This document shows, piece after piece, positions 1 through 9,030 of a stretch of DNA of 64,000 nt. The translations under genes were made by a program, and so were the position numbers. Within the stretch, counting starts at the first letter, position 1; each line of letters begins with the position of its first letter. The notes under the pieces are model-generated. The model saw only the letters and a program-made list of their open reading frames with translations. It made no database searches and was not told the origin of the DNA. Origin of the DNA: Kiritimatiellia bacterium (GTDB lineage: Bacteria > Verrucomicrobiota > Kiritimatiellia > RFP12 > UBA1067); the NCBI GenBank assembly GCA_017403825.1, contig JAFRDO010000045.1, forward strand, positions 1 to 64,000, in the 5' to 3' direction.

Positions 1-384
1 ACCAAGCATGGAAAAATCGGAAGGTACAACCATTACAGGACCATCGCCATCGAAAAAATCATCATGGATGAACTTAGGCGCAGACTGGAATCCATCGGTT
101 ACACCGACCTAAGGCGCGTCCATGACGCCCTGTATGGCCTCGAAGACGTGTCTGGGATAGAGGGTATGCTATACTCGGTCACGATGGATTATTTTCAATC
201 CATCAAACCAAGGCGTCACGTCCGCCGCACCCGCGACAAACGGTTTCTCCATCGCCGTCCGCCATATCCATACCACCCTAACCTCACGCCAGAACCACCA
301 CAAGGACTACTGGCGCATTCTCCCGACACCACAACGCCACCGACCTCTTTTACACATCATCTAGCCATCAGAACCACCCTCTGA
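1..384 (+). CDS. Unrecognised ORF, cut by the window start
   Basis: The frame is open from base 1, so the gene would begin outside the window; the first internal ATG is at 64. The first ~75 residues look protein-like (ELRRRL, YTDLRRVHDALYGL), but from about base 270 the translation turns Pro/Thr/His-rich and looks like non-coding sequence read in frame. I do not recognise a family. No ribosome binding site precedes the ATG at 64. It may be the broken 3' end of a mobile-element gene, since the flanking kilobase is gene-poor and lies beside a tRNA, but nothing in it proves that. Confidence 0.25.
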   Translation, partial: TKHGKIGRYNHYRTIAIEKIIMDELRRRLESIGYTDLRRVHDALYGLEDVSGIEGMLYSVTMDYFQSIKPRRHVRRTRDKRFLHRRPPYPYHPNLTPEPPQGLLAHSPDTTTPPTSFTHHLAIRTTL

Positions 385-1456
385 CATCTACCTCTTCCAC
401 CCACAGACATCATTATCAGGAATCTCTTTTTTTTAGAGGCCTTCCCAGATTGTCAATCATTATTCCATTATTACCATAAGTCTTAAAATCTTCCCTCTAT
501 CCTCATCATTATGATTACCTGTCCTTTATACCAACCACTAACCATCTCTCATTTACTACTTCTTGATTTTTCCCACCCTCCCCACCATAGAACACTCTCT
601 TTCTTTCATTCCATAGATTACACTCTTCTACCCATCCTCCTTTAATTCCATACACCCACCTGGCTCTATAATGTGGGTTCCACCAAGACATGAACCGCAG
701 ACCGCGAGAACGGCTTCCTCGCCGCGTCCGAACGACCGCTGAGACCACTGTTCCCCGTCACGATGCTTGCGCTCGCAGAGGGTCTTGGCCTTGTCAGTCC
801 AGTGGTCCAAGAACAGGCGCAAGCGGTACCAGATATACTCATTGAGCAGCACCTAACCTTGGCACCGTTATGTCATTGTTTTACCTTGACCCGCCAGAAA
901 AGACAGCCGAGCGACCGAGACGGACACGAGACAAGCGAGGGGGGGCAACCCGACAAGGTCCGTCAAGTACCTGCCGTACATTGAGCGCGGGTACCTTGTT
1001 GTACAGGGGGGTAAGTTCGGCCTTGGCTACTTCGTTCCGGTGTCGCCCTGTCCTTCGGGCGACATCCATGATTAGGCTGATGTCGATTCCATGGCAAGGG
1101 GGGACGAGGGAAGCGGGAAAACACCGTCAAGCCCGCTTCCTGTAGACGCGGCAAGCGTCAAGGATGGCGTCGCCCCGTCCGCCGAAAGGTCTGGACGCTG
1201 CAACGGGTACCGTCCGTTCTTGAGCCGTGAGGCGAGGGAAGAAAGGACGATGAAAAAATTCCTCATTTGGCCCATTGGCGCCGCTTCGTTCAAGCTGTAT
1301 AATACGCGGGCGTATAAACAGGCGTACATGAAGGAGAAGGCACTTCGCGTCTCGTCCCGGCGAAGAAGACGGGCATCATGACAAGGAGAATTAAGGCAAT
1401 GCTACTAAAGGCTCAATCAATGGGGGATTCCGCCGTCAGTCTTTTCGACGGCTGCT
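385..1456. other. Gene-poor stretch of unusual composition beside tRNA-Val
   Basis: No convincing gene is visible in any frame. About 400-660 is AT-rich and strongly pyrimidine-rich on the plus strand (purine-rich on the minus), unlike the GC-rich window. About 880-1250 is GC-rich and holds only short frames. One frame around 905-1075 reads like a protein C-terminus (KYLPYIERGYLVVQGGKFGL) but has no start codon. The stretch ends at the 3' end of a tRNA gene, a common integration site, so a decayed mobile element is possible. Confidence 0.5.
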
Positions 1457-1533
1457 TGGTGGGCTATAGTGGATTCGGACCACTGACCTCTTCCATGTCA
1501 AGGAAGCGCTCTAACCAACTGAGCTAATAGCCC
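1457..1533 (-). tRNA. tRNA-Val (anticodon GAC)
   Basis: On the minus strand the sequence folds as a complete cloverleaf: acceptor GGGCTAT pairs with ATAGCCC, the D-stem is GCTC/GAGC, the anticodon stem CTTCC/GGAAG encloses loop TTGACAT (anticodon GAC), and the T-stem is AGTGG/CCACT with loop TCCGAAT. The discriminator is A, and CCA is encoded at 1459-1457. The length is 77 nt. A canonical promoter lies just upstream. Confidence 0.95.
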
Positions 1534-1555
1534 AAGCATCCGTAGAGTGAATAAG

Positions 1556-1585
1556 AGTATATCATCTTATCCGTGCGCCTGTCAA
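1556..1585 (-). promoter_or_regulatory. Sigma-70 promoter of tRNA-Val
   Basis: Read on the minus strand, TTGACA (1585-1580) is separated by 18 nt from TATACT (1561-1556). Transcription would start about 16 nt before the tRNA 5' end. This consensus -35/-10 pair shows that a normal housekeeping sigma factor is used. Confidence 0.8.
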
Positions 1586-2874
1586 TCCCCCGCGGCAGCC
1601 TTGCACGGCTCCAGCATGATTTCGCGGAACGTGGCGATCTCGCCTTCGGTGATGCCGCAGTCGAGGAGATACAGCTCGATGCGCTTGTTCCAGCTGTCGC
1701 CTTCCTTCCCGTACTTGACGAATCCCTCGTTGAAGTGTCCCTCGCGGCACCAGTGGGTCGGACCATGGTCGGCATCGGGTATGTTCGGGTAGAAGGTGGA
1801 CTCCCAGTCCGTCTCGATCCCCTGCCGGTTCACGCCCAGCACGCCGTTCAGCACATAGGCGAGCGCGCCCGTACGGTCCGCCCCGCCGATGCAGTGTACG
1901 TAGACGGGGTAGTTCTCCCTGTCGCAGAACACGCGGAAGACCCTTGCCATCTTCTCCTTTCCGCTCGTCTTGAATATCCCATCGTAGGACGTGAAGGGAC
2001 TGATGATAAGATTCACGCCCTTGCCGAGCGGCGATTCCTTCATGTCCGCCGTCTCGCGCACACCTCTCAGGTCCAGGTCGGTACGGATGCCCAGCGTGCC
2101 GGTCAGGTACTTCACGTCCTCCACGGTGAGCCGGTTGCGGCCCGGAACCTCGCCCGTTGCGCTGTTGTCGTTGAGCCCCTGCCCCCTGATGATCATGCCC
2201 TGGCGCACCCTCCGCCCGTCGCGCGCAAGGCGTCCGCCGAGGTCGCGCATGTTGTACGCCCGGCCCTCTATCTCAATCCAGCGCGGCGCGAAGTCCTCCG
2301 TCACGAACGACGCGATTTCGGAACGCTCCAAGATCTTGCTGCTCTTGCAAGGGCAGTGGATGCCGCAGTTCCACGTCCCGCAACGCCCGCGCGTCGTGAT
2401 GCGCCAGTAGTACCTCTGCGCGATCTCAAGGTTCGCTAGCGGCACCGTGAACGACTTGATTCCGCCGGAGAAGGCGTTGCCGCCCGTCTCCCGTCCGGAC
2501 GCCTCGTCCACCTTCTTCATCTTCACGTACCATACGCGCGCATCGGAAAGGTCCGGCGACTTGCCGATCTCGACCTTGCAGGAACACTCCTTGTCCGAGG
2601 TCGTGCGCCATTTCAGGACGAACGGCAGTGACTTCCGCCAATACTTGTCGTGGCGTATGACCTTGCCGTGCGCCCTGTCTTCCGCGAACAGCTTTATGCG
2701 CTCGTCAAGCGTCGGCAGCGACATCACCTTCTTCTGCGCCTCCGGCACGATTGCGACGGTCGCCCCGTTCGTAGGCGCCAGCAGCTCAATCGCCGCCAGG
2801 CACGGCTGGGCGCAGAACACCGCCATCGCAAGAATTGTTCCGCCAATCGAAACACGAATGCCACCTCTCATCAT
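1582..2874 (-). CDS. Secreted tyrosine/serine protein phosphatase (Y_phosphatase3 type)
   Basis: The product has 430 residues. It opens with a signal peptide (hydrophobic stretch ending near CLAA), followed by a fibronectin-like region (about 30-200) and a dual-specificity-type phosphatase domain. The catalytic loop is HCIGGADRTG with nucleophile Cys328, and the NMRDLGG motif typical of the family lies upstream. It would remove phosphate from protein Tyr/Ser outside the cytoplasm or hydrolyse another phosphoester; the substrate is unknown. The start at 2874 was chosen because AGGAGG sits 4 nt before the ATG, while longer in-frame starts have no such site and would put residues before the signal peptide. 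It is the last gene after the serine hydrolase, ruvB and EEP hydrolase genes. Confidence 0.85.
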   Translation of the reverse strand: MMRGGIRVSIGGTILAMAVFCAQPCLAAIELLAPTNGATVAIVPEAQKKVMSLPTLDERIKLFAEDRAHGKVIRHDKYWRKSLPFVLKWRTTSDKECSCKVEIGKSPDLSDARVWYVKMKKVDEASGRETGGNAFSGGIKSFTVPLANLEIAQRYYWRITTRGRCGTWNCGIHCPCKSSKILERSEIASFVTEDFAPRWIEIEGRAYNMRDLGGRLARDGRRVRQGMIIRGQGLNDNSATGEVPGRNRLTVEDVKYLTGTLGIRTDLDLRGVRETADMKESPLGKGVNLIISPFTSYDGIFKTSGKEKMARVFRVFCDRENYPVYVHCIGGADRTGALAYVLNGVLGVNRQGIETDWESTFYPNIPDADHGPTHWCREGHFNEGFVKYGKEGDSWNKRIELYLLDCGITEGEIATFREIMLEPCKAAAGD

Positions 2875-2938
2875 TTGACCTCCTGATTTAGTTGTAAAAC
2901 CACGAAAACGAACTCGCTGTCCAGACATCATTGGCGCA

Positions 2939-3952
2939 TCATCCGCCAAACACGACCGTCGCGACAATCGGGAAATGGTCGGACGGGTAGAGCTTCTGGC
3001 CGGGACGCGCATCAGCCCGCGTCGAGTAATCCAGCACCTTTGTGCCGGGCGAGACATAGATGTAGTCAATGCGCGCGCCGCAGTCTTCCCACACATGGCC
3101 GCCGTTCTTGTCCTTTTCGGCGTCTGGCGAACCCTTGCGGGCGTTGCGGACGTTCTCAGGGAGCTTCAGCGCGTCAGCGGCCGGGTACTCACGGTCACGC
3201 CATTTCCATCCGTTGAACGTGCGCCATGAGCCTTCAGGCGGAGTCTTCGTCTCATAAAGCGCATTGGCGAGCAGTTTCGACACGGCCCTGGACGGCGCTT
3301 CCGTCTCGCGGCAGTTGTGGTCGCCGGTGAAGACGATCGGGCAGCCCTCGCCGAATTCCTTCATGCGCTCAATGATGAGCAGCATGCCCTGCTCGCGGGC
3401 CTTGGCGGAGACGTGGTCGGTGTGCGTGTTGGCGAAGCAGAAGCGGCGCCCTGTCTTGCGGTCGCGCAGAACCAGGTAGGAGCAGACGCGCGGACACGCC
3501 GCGCCCCAGCCCTTCAGCCCGGGCACGTCGGGCGTTTCCGAAAGCCAGAACGTGCCAGCCTTAAGCTCCTCGAAGCGGGACGTGCGGTAGCAGACCGGCG
3601 AAGCCTCTCCGCTCTTTCGGTCGGCATTGCGGTGCTCGCCCACGAACGTGTAACCGGGCAGGTTCTCGCGCAGGTACGCCGCCTGGTCGGGGCAGACCTC
3701 CTGAAGGCCGAACACGTCCAGGTCGAGGCTGCGCAGCAGCGCAACGAGGTCGGCCTTGCGCTGCTCCCATGTGTTCGGGGTGCCAGCATCGGCGACATGC
3801 GACACGCCGCCGGAGAGGCGTATGTTGTACGTGCCGACGCGAATCGGCGCCTCGTCAGCGGCCGACGGCATGCGGCAGCCTGCGAGCGCAGCTACTGACG
3901 CGGCAAGCGCGATGAATGACATCCTGGTCAGGCGAACGCCGGCTCGGTTCAT
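2939..3952 (-). CDS. Endonuclease/exonuclease/phosphatase (EEP) family lipoprotein
   Basis: This 337-residue protein carries a lipobox (ALAGC, Cys26), so it is probably a lipid-anchored envelope protein. The EEP (DNase I-like) fold is shown by GTYNIRL near residue 40, FGLQEV, the central NTHTDH and GDHNCRE segments, and the C-terminal SDHFPI with the catalytic His. Such exported members usually cleave phosphodiesters in nucleic acids, phospholipids or inositol phosphates; the substrate cannot be told here. Its ATG overlaps the ruvB stop codon by 4 nt (ATGA), so the two are translationally coupled. The tyrosine phosphatase follows 64 nt downstream. Confidence 0.85.
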   Translation of the reverse strand: MNRAGVRLTRMSFIALAASVAALAGCRMPSAADEAPIRVGTYNIRLSGGVSHVADAGTPNTWEQRKADLVALLRSLDLDVFGLQEVCPDQAAYLRENLPGYTFVGEHRNADRKSGEASPVCYRTSRFEELKAGTFWLSETPDVPGLKGWGAACPRVCSYLVLRDRKTGRRFCFANTHTDHVSAKAREQGMLLIIERMKEFGEGCPIVFTGDHNCRETEAPSRAVSKLLANALYETKTPPEGSWRTFNGWKWRDREYPAADALKLPENVRNARKGSPDAEKDKNGGHVWEDCGARIDYIYVSPGTKVLDYSTRADARPGQKLYPSDHFPIVATVVFGG

Positions 3953-4962
3953 AGGTTCAGTTCTCCCTGTCGCGACACTGGCTTCAGTCCGATGCGCTCC
4001 CAGGCGAGCGCGGTCGCGACGCGCCCCTTGGGGGTTCTCTCAAGATAGCCTTCCATTATGAGGAACGGCTCGTAAGCCTCTTCGATCGTGTCCGGCTCCT
4101 CGCCCACCGAGACGGCGATCGTGGAAAGTCCGACAGGCCCGCCGCCGAACTTCGCGCAAATGGTCTCGAGAACGCGCCGGTCCATCTCGTCGAGTCCGTT
4201 AGGGTCGATCTCAAGGAGCGTCAGGGAGGCCTTGGCCACCTCTCCGGTGATGAAGTTCCCGGCGTTCACCTGCGCGTAGTCGCGCACGCGGCGGAGGAGG
4301 TTGTTCGCGATGCGCGGCGTACCGCGGCTTCGACGCGCGATCTCCGCCGCGCCGTCGTCGTCGACGTCCACGCCGAGCTTGGCGGCGGAGCGCCGCACGA
4401 TCTCCGCAAGCTCCGCCGGCTCGTAGTAGGAGAGCCTGTTGACAAGACCAAAGCGCGCCCTGAGCGGGGAGGCGATGAGTCCGATGCGCGTAGTCGCGCC
4501 GACAAGCGTGAAGCGCGGCAGGTCGAGGCGGACGGAGCGCGCGTTCGGACCCTGGTCGAGCACGATGTCTATCGCGTAGTCCTCCATCGCCGAATAGAGG
4601 TATTCCTCCACCGTCTTCGCCAGACGGTGGATCTCGTCGATGAACACGATGTCGCCGGGCTCCAGCGAGGTGAGCAGCCCCGCCAGGTCGCCCGGCTTCG
4701 TTATGACGGGACCGGACGTCGTCTTCACGTTCGCTCCCATCGCCTCGCCGAGGATGTAGGAGAGCGTGGTCTTGCCGAGGCCGGGCGGACCGGAGAACAG
4801 CACGTGGTCGAGCGACTCGCCGCGGTCCTTCGCCGCGCGCACCGCCAGCATAAGCCGGTCGCGTATCTTCTCCTGCCCGACGAAGCCCTCGAAGTCGGTC
4901 GGACGCAGCCTGTTGTCGAACGCGGTCGACCGGTTCAGCTCATCGCTCTTGCGCTCAGTCAT
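3949..4962 (-). CDS. ruvB: Holliday junction branch migration helicase subunit RuvB
   Basis: The 337-residue protein has full family length. An N-terminal AAA+ ATPase carries Walker [10 protein letters not shown] (58-66) and Walker B VFIDEIH (sensor GATTR follows), and the C-terminal winged helix contains LERTPKGR. RuvB forms the hexameric motor that, with RuvA, drives branch migration of Holliday junctions in the cytoplasm. It sits 13 nt after the serine hydrolase gene and overlaps the next gene by 4 nt, an unusual operon for ruvB, which often pairs with ruvA/ruvC; neither is in this window. Confidence 0.97.
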   Translation of the reverse strand: MTERKSDELNRSTAFDNRLRPTDFEGFVGQEKIRDRLMLAVRAAKDRGESLDHVLFSGPPGLGKTTLSYILGEAMGANVKTTSGPVITKPGDLAGLLTSLEPGDIVFIDEIHRLAKTVEEYLYSAMEDYAIDIVLDQGPNARSVRLDLPRFTLVGATTRIGLIASPLRARFGLVNRLSYYEPAELAEIVRRSAAKLGVDVDDDGAAEIARRSRGTPRIANNLLRRVRDYAQVNAGNFITGEVAKASLTLLEIDPNGLDEMDRRVLETICAKFGGGPVGLSTIAVSVGEEPDTIEEAYEPFLIMEGYLERTPKGRVATALAWERIGLKPVSRQGELNL

Positions 4963-4975
4963 GCGCCCGGGAATC

Positions 4976-6211
4976 TTACTTCAGCCTTCCCGTGTAGGCG
5001 TCGGCGCCGGTGTTGTCAATCATATGCTTGAAGAACTTGCCTGCAGCCTCTTCGCGGTCCTTGTTCCACGGACGCTTGCCGCCGCGCTCCTGCACCGCCC
5101 AGAGCTTGAGCTCCTTCTTGTGCCAGTTCACCATGCAGTTCGTGCCCCACGCGCCGCCGTGGCCGAACCAGGCGTCGTCGCCGTCCGTAACAGGCGCGGT
5201 AAGCCCGAGCGAGTAGCCGCCGAAGTCCTTGCCGTCCGCCGTCTTGCTCGTCGGACGCGTGGAGACGGCGAGAATCGACTTGACCGTCTCATCCTTCAGG
5301 ATCCTTACGCCGTTCTCGCCAACGCCGAGGTTCATCAGCATCTTGTAGAACTTGAGCTGGTCGCGCGCCGTAGTCCAGAGGCCCGCACCGGCGGACGAGA
5401 ACACGCGGTCGTCGTTGTACGGACGCTGCATCCAGTCGGCCTGCTCCTTCCACTGCGGAGGCTGACCGTCCTTGATGTCGTACAGCTCGATCTTCTTCGC
5501 AAGCTGCGAGTCAGTCGGCCAGAAGCCGGAATCCTTCATGCCCAGCGGATCGAGGACGCGCTCCTTAAGGAAATCCTCCCAGCGCTTTCCGGTCACTACC
5601 TCCACAACCGCCGCGCCAATGTCAATGCCGACGTTGGAATACTGGGCCTTCGTGCCCGGCTCGAACGCGATGGGCTGCGACGCGGCGGTCGCCGCCACGC
5701 TCCTAAGCGGCATCCTGCGCGACCACCCGCCCATGGCGATCCCGTTGGGAAGCTCGAACGGGAATCCGCCCGTGTGGTTCATGACCATGCGCACGGTGAG
5801 CTCGTTCTTCGCCTTGACGAGCGTCCTGCTGCCGTCCTCGTTCTTCTTCTCAACCCAAAGCTCCTTGAACTCGGGCAGGTACTTCGACACGGGATCGTCG
5901 AGGGTGATCTTGCCTTCCTCCACGAGTATGGCGATAGTCACACCGCAAAAACCCTTTGTCTGCGAGCACTGCATGTAGACGTCATCGAGTGTGATCGGAC
6001 GCTTCGCGCCGACGTCAGCATAGCCGATGCAGCACGTCTCCTGCACGCCGTCCTTGTAGAACACGTTCACCGCGCCAGGCAGCTCGCCGGAGTCGACGTA
6101 CTTCTGTAGCGCATCACGCGCGAACGCAGTCCCCGAATCCTTCGGACCATTGCAGGTGCAGCAGCCAGCAAGAGCGACCGCAAGACCAACCACAGACAAC
6201 AACCTCTTCAT
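4976..6211 (-). CDS. Serine beta-lactamase-like hydrolase, lipoprotein
   Basis: The 411-residue protein has a lipobox (ALAGC, Cys17) and the three motifs of class C beta-lactamase/esterase-like enzymes (Pfam Beta-lactamase): SxxK as SQTK (Ser83, Lys86), YxN as YSN, and HGG as GHGGAWG. Members of this group include penicillin-binding esterases and D-aminopeptidases, and true beta-lactamase activity is not implied. The start at 6211 has an AAAGGA ribosome site. A promoter with TATAAT lies about 40 nt upstream. It heads the operon that continues into ruvB. Confidence 0.88.
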   Translation of the reverse strand: MKRLLSVVGLAVALAGCCTCNGPKDSGTAFARDALQKYVDSGELPGAVNVFYKDGVQETCCIGYADVGAKRPITLDDVYMQCSQTKGFCGVTIAILVEEGKITLDDPVSKYLPEFKELWVEKKNEDGSRTLVKAKNELTVRMVMNHTGGFPFELPNGIAMGGWSRRMPLRSVAATAASQPIAFEPGTKAQYSNVGIDIGAAVVEVVTGKRWEDFLKERVLDPLGMKDSGFWPTDSQLAKKIELYDIKDGQPPQWKEQADWMQRPYNDDRVFSSAGAGLWTTARDQLKFYKMLMNLGVGENGVRILKDETVKSILAVSTRPTSKTADGKDFGGYSLGLTAPVTDGDDAWFGHGGAWGTNCMVNWHKKELKLWAVQERGGKRPWNKDREEAAGKFFKHMIDNTGADAYTGRLK

Positions 6212-6252
6212 TTCAATATTCCTTTCCCCGCGCTTGGCGGAATTTGCCGCAT

Positions 6253-6258
6253 ATTATA
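6253..6258 (-). promoter_or_regulatory. Extended -10 promoter of the serine hydrolase operon
   Basis: Minus-strand TGCTATAAT; the leader would be about 34 nt and carries an AAAGGA site, so this transcript has an ordinary leader. Confidence 0.6.
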
Positions 6259-6300
6259 GCAAATAATGCCGCTGAACGGTTGACGCGGCAAAACGGAGCA

Positions 6301-7992
6301 TCACTCTTCGTCCGCCGGGGATGCGGGCAATTCAAGGAACGACCGCCCTGGAAACACCGTGTTATGCGCGACCTTGGGGCATGCACAGGCGAATGCGTCG
6401 CCTGCGACATTCGGATGCGGCGCGAACTGGCTGTTGGCGCTCGCAACATCGACACGCAGGACGTCACCCTTCTCAATCCGGAAAGCGTGGTCGGCGAAGC
6501 GGAATGCGATGCGCCGCTCCGCGCCTGGCGTGTATTTTCCGCCCGCAAGGGAAAGCGACGTGATGTCGTCGCGCAGCAGATACCACTTGCCGTCCCCCTT
6601 GTCAACGCTCACGCGGACATAGAAGCACGTATCCTCGCAATCGCTCGAAACGGCGAGCTCTGCCGTCATGCGTCCGCAGACGTCTATCCGCTCTTCGATC
6701 GGCGGCAAGACAAAAGAAACCACGTCGTCGCGGAAGTTCGGCGGCGGCTGAAGCTGCATTCCGCCGAAGCAGATTCCGCCGGAGCCGGGGAACTGCGGCA
6801 GGGGGCGCCTCGGGTCGTAGACCCAGGTATGCGTCCCTTCGCCAAGCGTGAGACGGACTTTCCGAGTGCCGTCGACGAGCTCCGGCTCGACCTTCCATGC
6901 GTTCTCCCAGAGGGCATAGTGGCGCGTCCGCCCCGGCTGTGCGCCGGCGATGGGCTTTCCCGTGCGGCAGTAGTCAAACCAGTCGAGGTCCGAGACGCCG
7001 AAATCCTTGCGTGACCCACCCGGAAACTCCCCAAGAGTCCCCTTCGCCCATCCGGCCACGCGTCCGCCATGATCGTAGGCGTCTATGATGAGCGCGCAGT
7101 TGGCGCGGCGCCCGGGCGACATCCCGCGCCACATCTCGCACACGCCGTCCGTGTAGATGTCGTAGAAGCCGGTGCGAAGGAGAACCGGCATCGTCGACTT
7201 GTTCAGCGCGCCAAGGTAGTCCGCGCCGCTGCCGGCCTCGCCGGAGCGCCAGTACGGGTCGTCCGGCCGCGGATGACGGAGGACATTGTCAAGCGCGGGG
7301 ACGGCCTCGCCCCAGTAGCGACGCGAGAAGTCCGCAAGGGGGAAGTCGGCAAAGGTGACTTGGCTGTTGCGGCAAAGCGACTTGTCCTTTTTCCGATAGC
7401 CATTCACGAACCAGCCGCCGTGAAGCCCTGCCTTGAAGAAGCCGTTGCGGTAGGTGACGTTGTAGCGGTTCACGTCCTGGACGGAAAGGGCCGCGCCCTT
7501 CACGTCCGGCGGATTCTCGCCCAAGTAGCTGAAGTGGACGGACGCGAGGTAGCTTCCGCCGCTCAGGAAGATTTCGCCGCCGTAGTGCGGCAGTCGTCGC
7601 AGCCATTCGAGCATGGCGAGCCCGTCCTCGCGCTCGCTCTCGTACGGAACCCACCTTCCTTCACTCATGCCCGTTCCGCGCACGTGCTGCTCCACGTATG
7701 CGTATCCGCGTTTCAACGTGTCGCGCTGCGACAGGGCATACGCGGGCATGTCGACCGGATTCTCCTTGACATACGGACTGCGCCGGAACACTATTCCGCG
7801 TGTCTCGCCCTCCGGCGGCAGCGCGCCGTAGGTGTAGAGGCGGACGCCGTCCCTCATCGGCACCATCTCCTCGAACCAGCGAACCTCCACGCCGTTCGTC
7901 GTCGCGGAGTGGATGGCAACCGCCAGATCCTTCTCAACCGCGCCAAAGGCAGAAATCGATACTGCAATGATTGTTCCGCACAGAATTCTCAT
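6301..7992 (-). CDS. CocE/NonD family hydrolase (X-Pro dipeptidyl-peptidase-like)
   Basis: The product has 563 residues and a signal peptide (ends near SAFGA). The alpha/beta-hydrolase domain has the S15/CocE features: VPMRDGVRL near residue 45, the nucleophile elbow GGSYLA with Ser147, an acid in FYDIYTDG, and the catalytic His in YDHGG. A C-terminal beta-sandwich typical of the family follows (PPNF...RIDVCGR). These enzymes hydrolyse esters or amides, including antibiotic and peptide substrates; the substrate here is unknown. The ATG at 7992 was chosen because it begins the signal peptide; it lies 8 nt after the argC stop codon, so the two genes form one operon. Confidence 0.85.
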   Translation of the reverse strand: MRILCGTIIAVSISAFGAVEKDLAVAIHSATTNGVEVRWFEEMVPMRDGVRLYTYGALPPEGETRGIVFRRSPYVKENPVDMPAYALSQRDTLKRGYAYVEQHVRGTGMSEGRWVPYESEREDGLAMLEWLRRLPHYGGEIFLSGGSYLASVHFSYLGENPPDVKGAALSVQDVNRYNVTYRNGFFKAGLHGGWFVNGYRKKDKSLCRNSQVTFADFPLADFSRRYWGEAVPALDNVLRHPRPDDPYWRSGEAGSGADYLGALNKSTMPVLLRTGFYDIYTDGVCEMWRGMSPGRRANCALIIDAYDHGGRVAGWAKGTLGEFPGGSRKDFGVSDLDWFDYCRTGKPIAGAQPGRTRHYALWENAWKVEPELVDGTRKVRLTLGEGTHTWVYDPRRPLPQFPGSGGICFGGMQLQPPPNFRDDVVSFVLPPIEERIDVCGRMTAELAVSSDCEDTCFYVRVSVDKGDGKWYLLRDDITSLSLAGGKYTPGAERRIAFRFADHAFRIEKGDVLRVDVASANSQFAPHPNVAGDAFACACPKVAHNTVFPGRSFLELPASPADEE

Positions 7993-8000
7993 TTTTCGCT

Positions 8001-8990
8001 TCACTCTCCCGAACGCCACACCAGACCTTCGTCCTCGGCGCAGCCGAGCACGATGTTCATGTTCTGGATGGCGGCGCCAGAGGCGCCCTTGCCGAGATTG
8101 TCGAAGCGAGAGACGAGAACCGTGCGCTCGCCGTTGCCGTAGGCGGAGACCTCCATGTCGTCGCGTCCGGTCAGCGCCGCCGACGAGAGAAAGCCTCCCT
8201 CCGCAGCCTCAGGATCGGCGACGAACGCGACAATTCCGCTCCCGTCGCCGCGCGTTCCGTAATACTCGCGGTAGCAGTTCCTGACCGCATCGACGTCCAC
8301 ACCGTGGAGAAACACGGTCACTTCCATGCCGCTAAGGTGCGGCACGACGACAGGCGAGAAGCACGGAGCATGGGCCAGCCCGCAGATCGCGGCCATCTCG
8401 GGCAGGTGCTTGTGCGCCTGGCCGAGGGCGTACTGGCGGCCACCGAGGAACAAGGGACCTGAGAAGGCTCCCGAAACTCCCGATGGTGCGCGCAGCTCCT
8501 CCTCATACTGTGCGATCATCTTCTTGCCGCCGCCAGAATACCCGGTCAGCGAGAACGCCGAAAGCTTCGCATCCGCTGGAATCAGCCCGGAACGGACGAG
8601 CGGTTCAACGAGCGCGATGAACCCGCTCGCATGGCAGCCGGGGTTCGCTATCCGCTTCGCTTTCGCAATGCGCTCACGGCGGCCGGCAAGCTCGGGGAAG
8701 CCATACTCCCAGCCTTCCGCCGTGCGGTGCGCGGTCGAAGTGTCAATAACGACAGTCTCGGGGTTCTCAACAAGAGAAACGGCTTCCACGGCCGCGGCGT
8801 CGGGAAGGCATAGGAACGCCACGTCCGCCGCGTTCAGCGCATCGCGCCGCGCGGAAACGTCCTTGCGCAGCTCGTCCGGCAGCACGACCGTCTCCAGGTC
8901 GCTCCGTCCGCCCAGCCGCTCGCGAATCCTAAGCCCCGTCGTGCCGGCCGAACCGTCGATGAAGACCCTCTTTTTCAAATGCCCCTCCAT
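8001..8990 (-). CDS. argC: N-acetyl-gamma-glutamyl-phosphate reductase
   Basis: The product has 329 residues. ArgC reduces N-acetylglutamyl phosphate with NADPH to the semialdehyde, the third step of arginine synthesis. An N-terminal dinucleotide-binding segment (FIDGSAGTTG) and the active-site NPGCHAS (Cys119) place it in the shorter type-2 ArgC group. Frames extend upstream, but the ATG at 8990 is chosen because an extended -10 element ends exactly 7 nt before it, so the mRNA should begin at this codon. No other arg gene is in the window. The CocE-like gene follows. Confidence 0.93.
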   Translation of the reverse strand: MEGHLKKRVFIDGSAGTTGLRIRERLGGRSDLETVVLPDELRKDVSARRDALNAADVAFLCLPDAAAVEAVSLVENPETVVIDTSTAHRTAEGWEYGFPELAGRRERIAKAKRIANPGCHASGFIALVEPLVRSGLIPADAKLSAFSLTGYSGGGKKMIAQYEEELRAPSGVSGAFSGPLFLGGRQYALGQAHKHLPEMAAICGLAHAPCFSPVVVPHLSGMEVTVFLHGVDVDAVRNCYREYYGTRGDGSGIVAFVADPEAAEGGFLSSAALTGRDDMEVSAYGNGERTVLVSRFDNLGKGASGAAIQNMNIVLGCAEDEGLVWRSGE

Positions 8991-8997
8991 GCCGCAT

Positions 8998-9003
8998 ATT
9001 ATA
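8998..9003 (-). promoter_or_regulatory. Leaderless promoter of argC
   Basis: Minus-strand TGGTATAAT; 7 nt separate the hexamer from the ATG, so transcription should start at or next to the start codon. Confidence 0.7.
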
Positions 9004-9030
9004 CCACATTCCCCGGCGGGCAAGCGGGGG

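Noticed and set aside
628-852. Minus-strand frame with YIWYRLRLFLDHWTDKAK
   Set aside because: It starts right after a stop, has no ribosome site, and its second half looks like random translation.
905-1075. Frame that reads like a protein C-terminus near KYLPYIERGYL
   Set aside because: It has no start codon, is bounded by stops, and matches no family I know; kept only as a note on the gene-poor stretch.
880-1250. Possible RNase P RNA or tmRNA in the GC-rich non-coding part
   Set aside because: The conserved GAGGAAAGTCC and related blocks of RNase P RNA and the tmRNA tag and acceptor ends are absent.
4976-6211. Calling the serine hydrolase an antibiotic-resistance beta-lactamase
   Set aside because: The SxxK/YxN/HGG motifs are shared by esterases and peptidases; no sign of class-specific resistance determinants.
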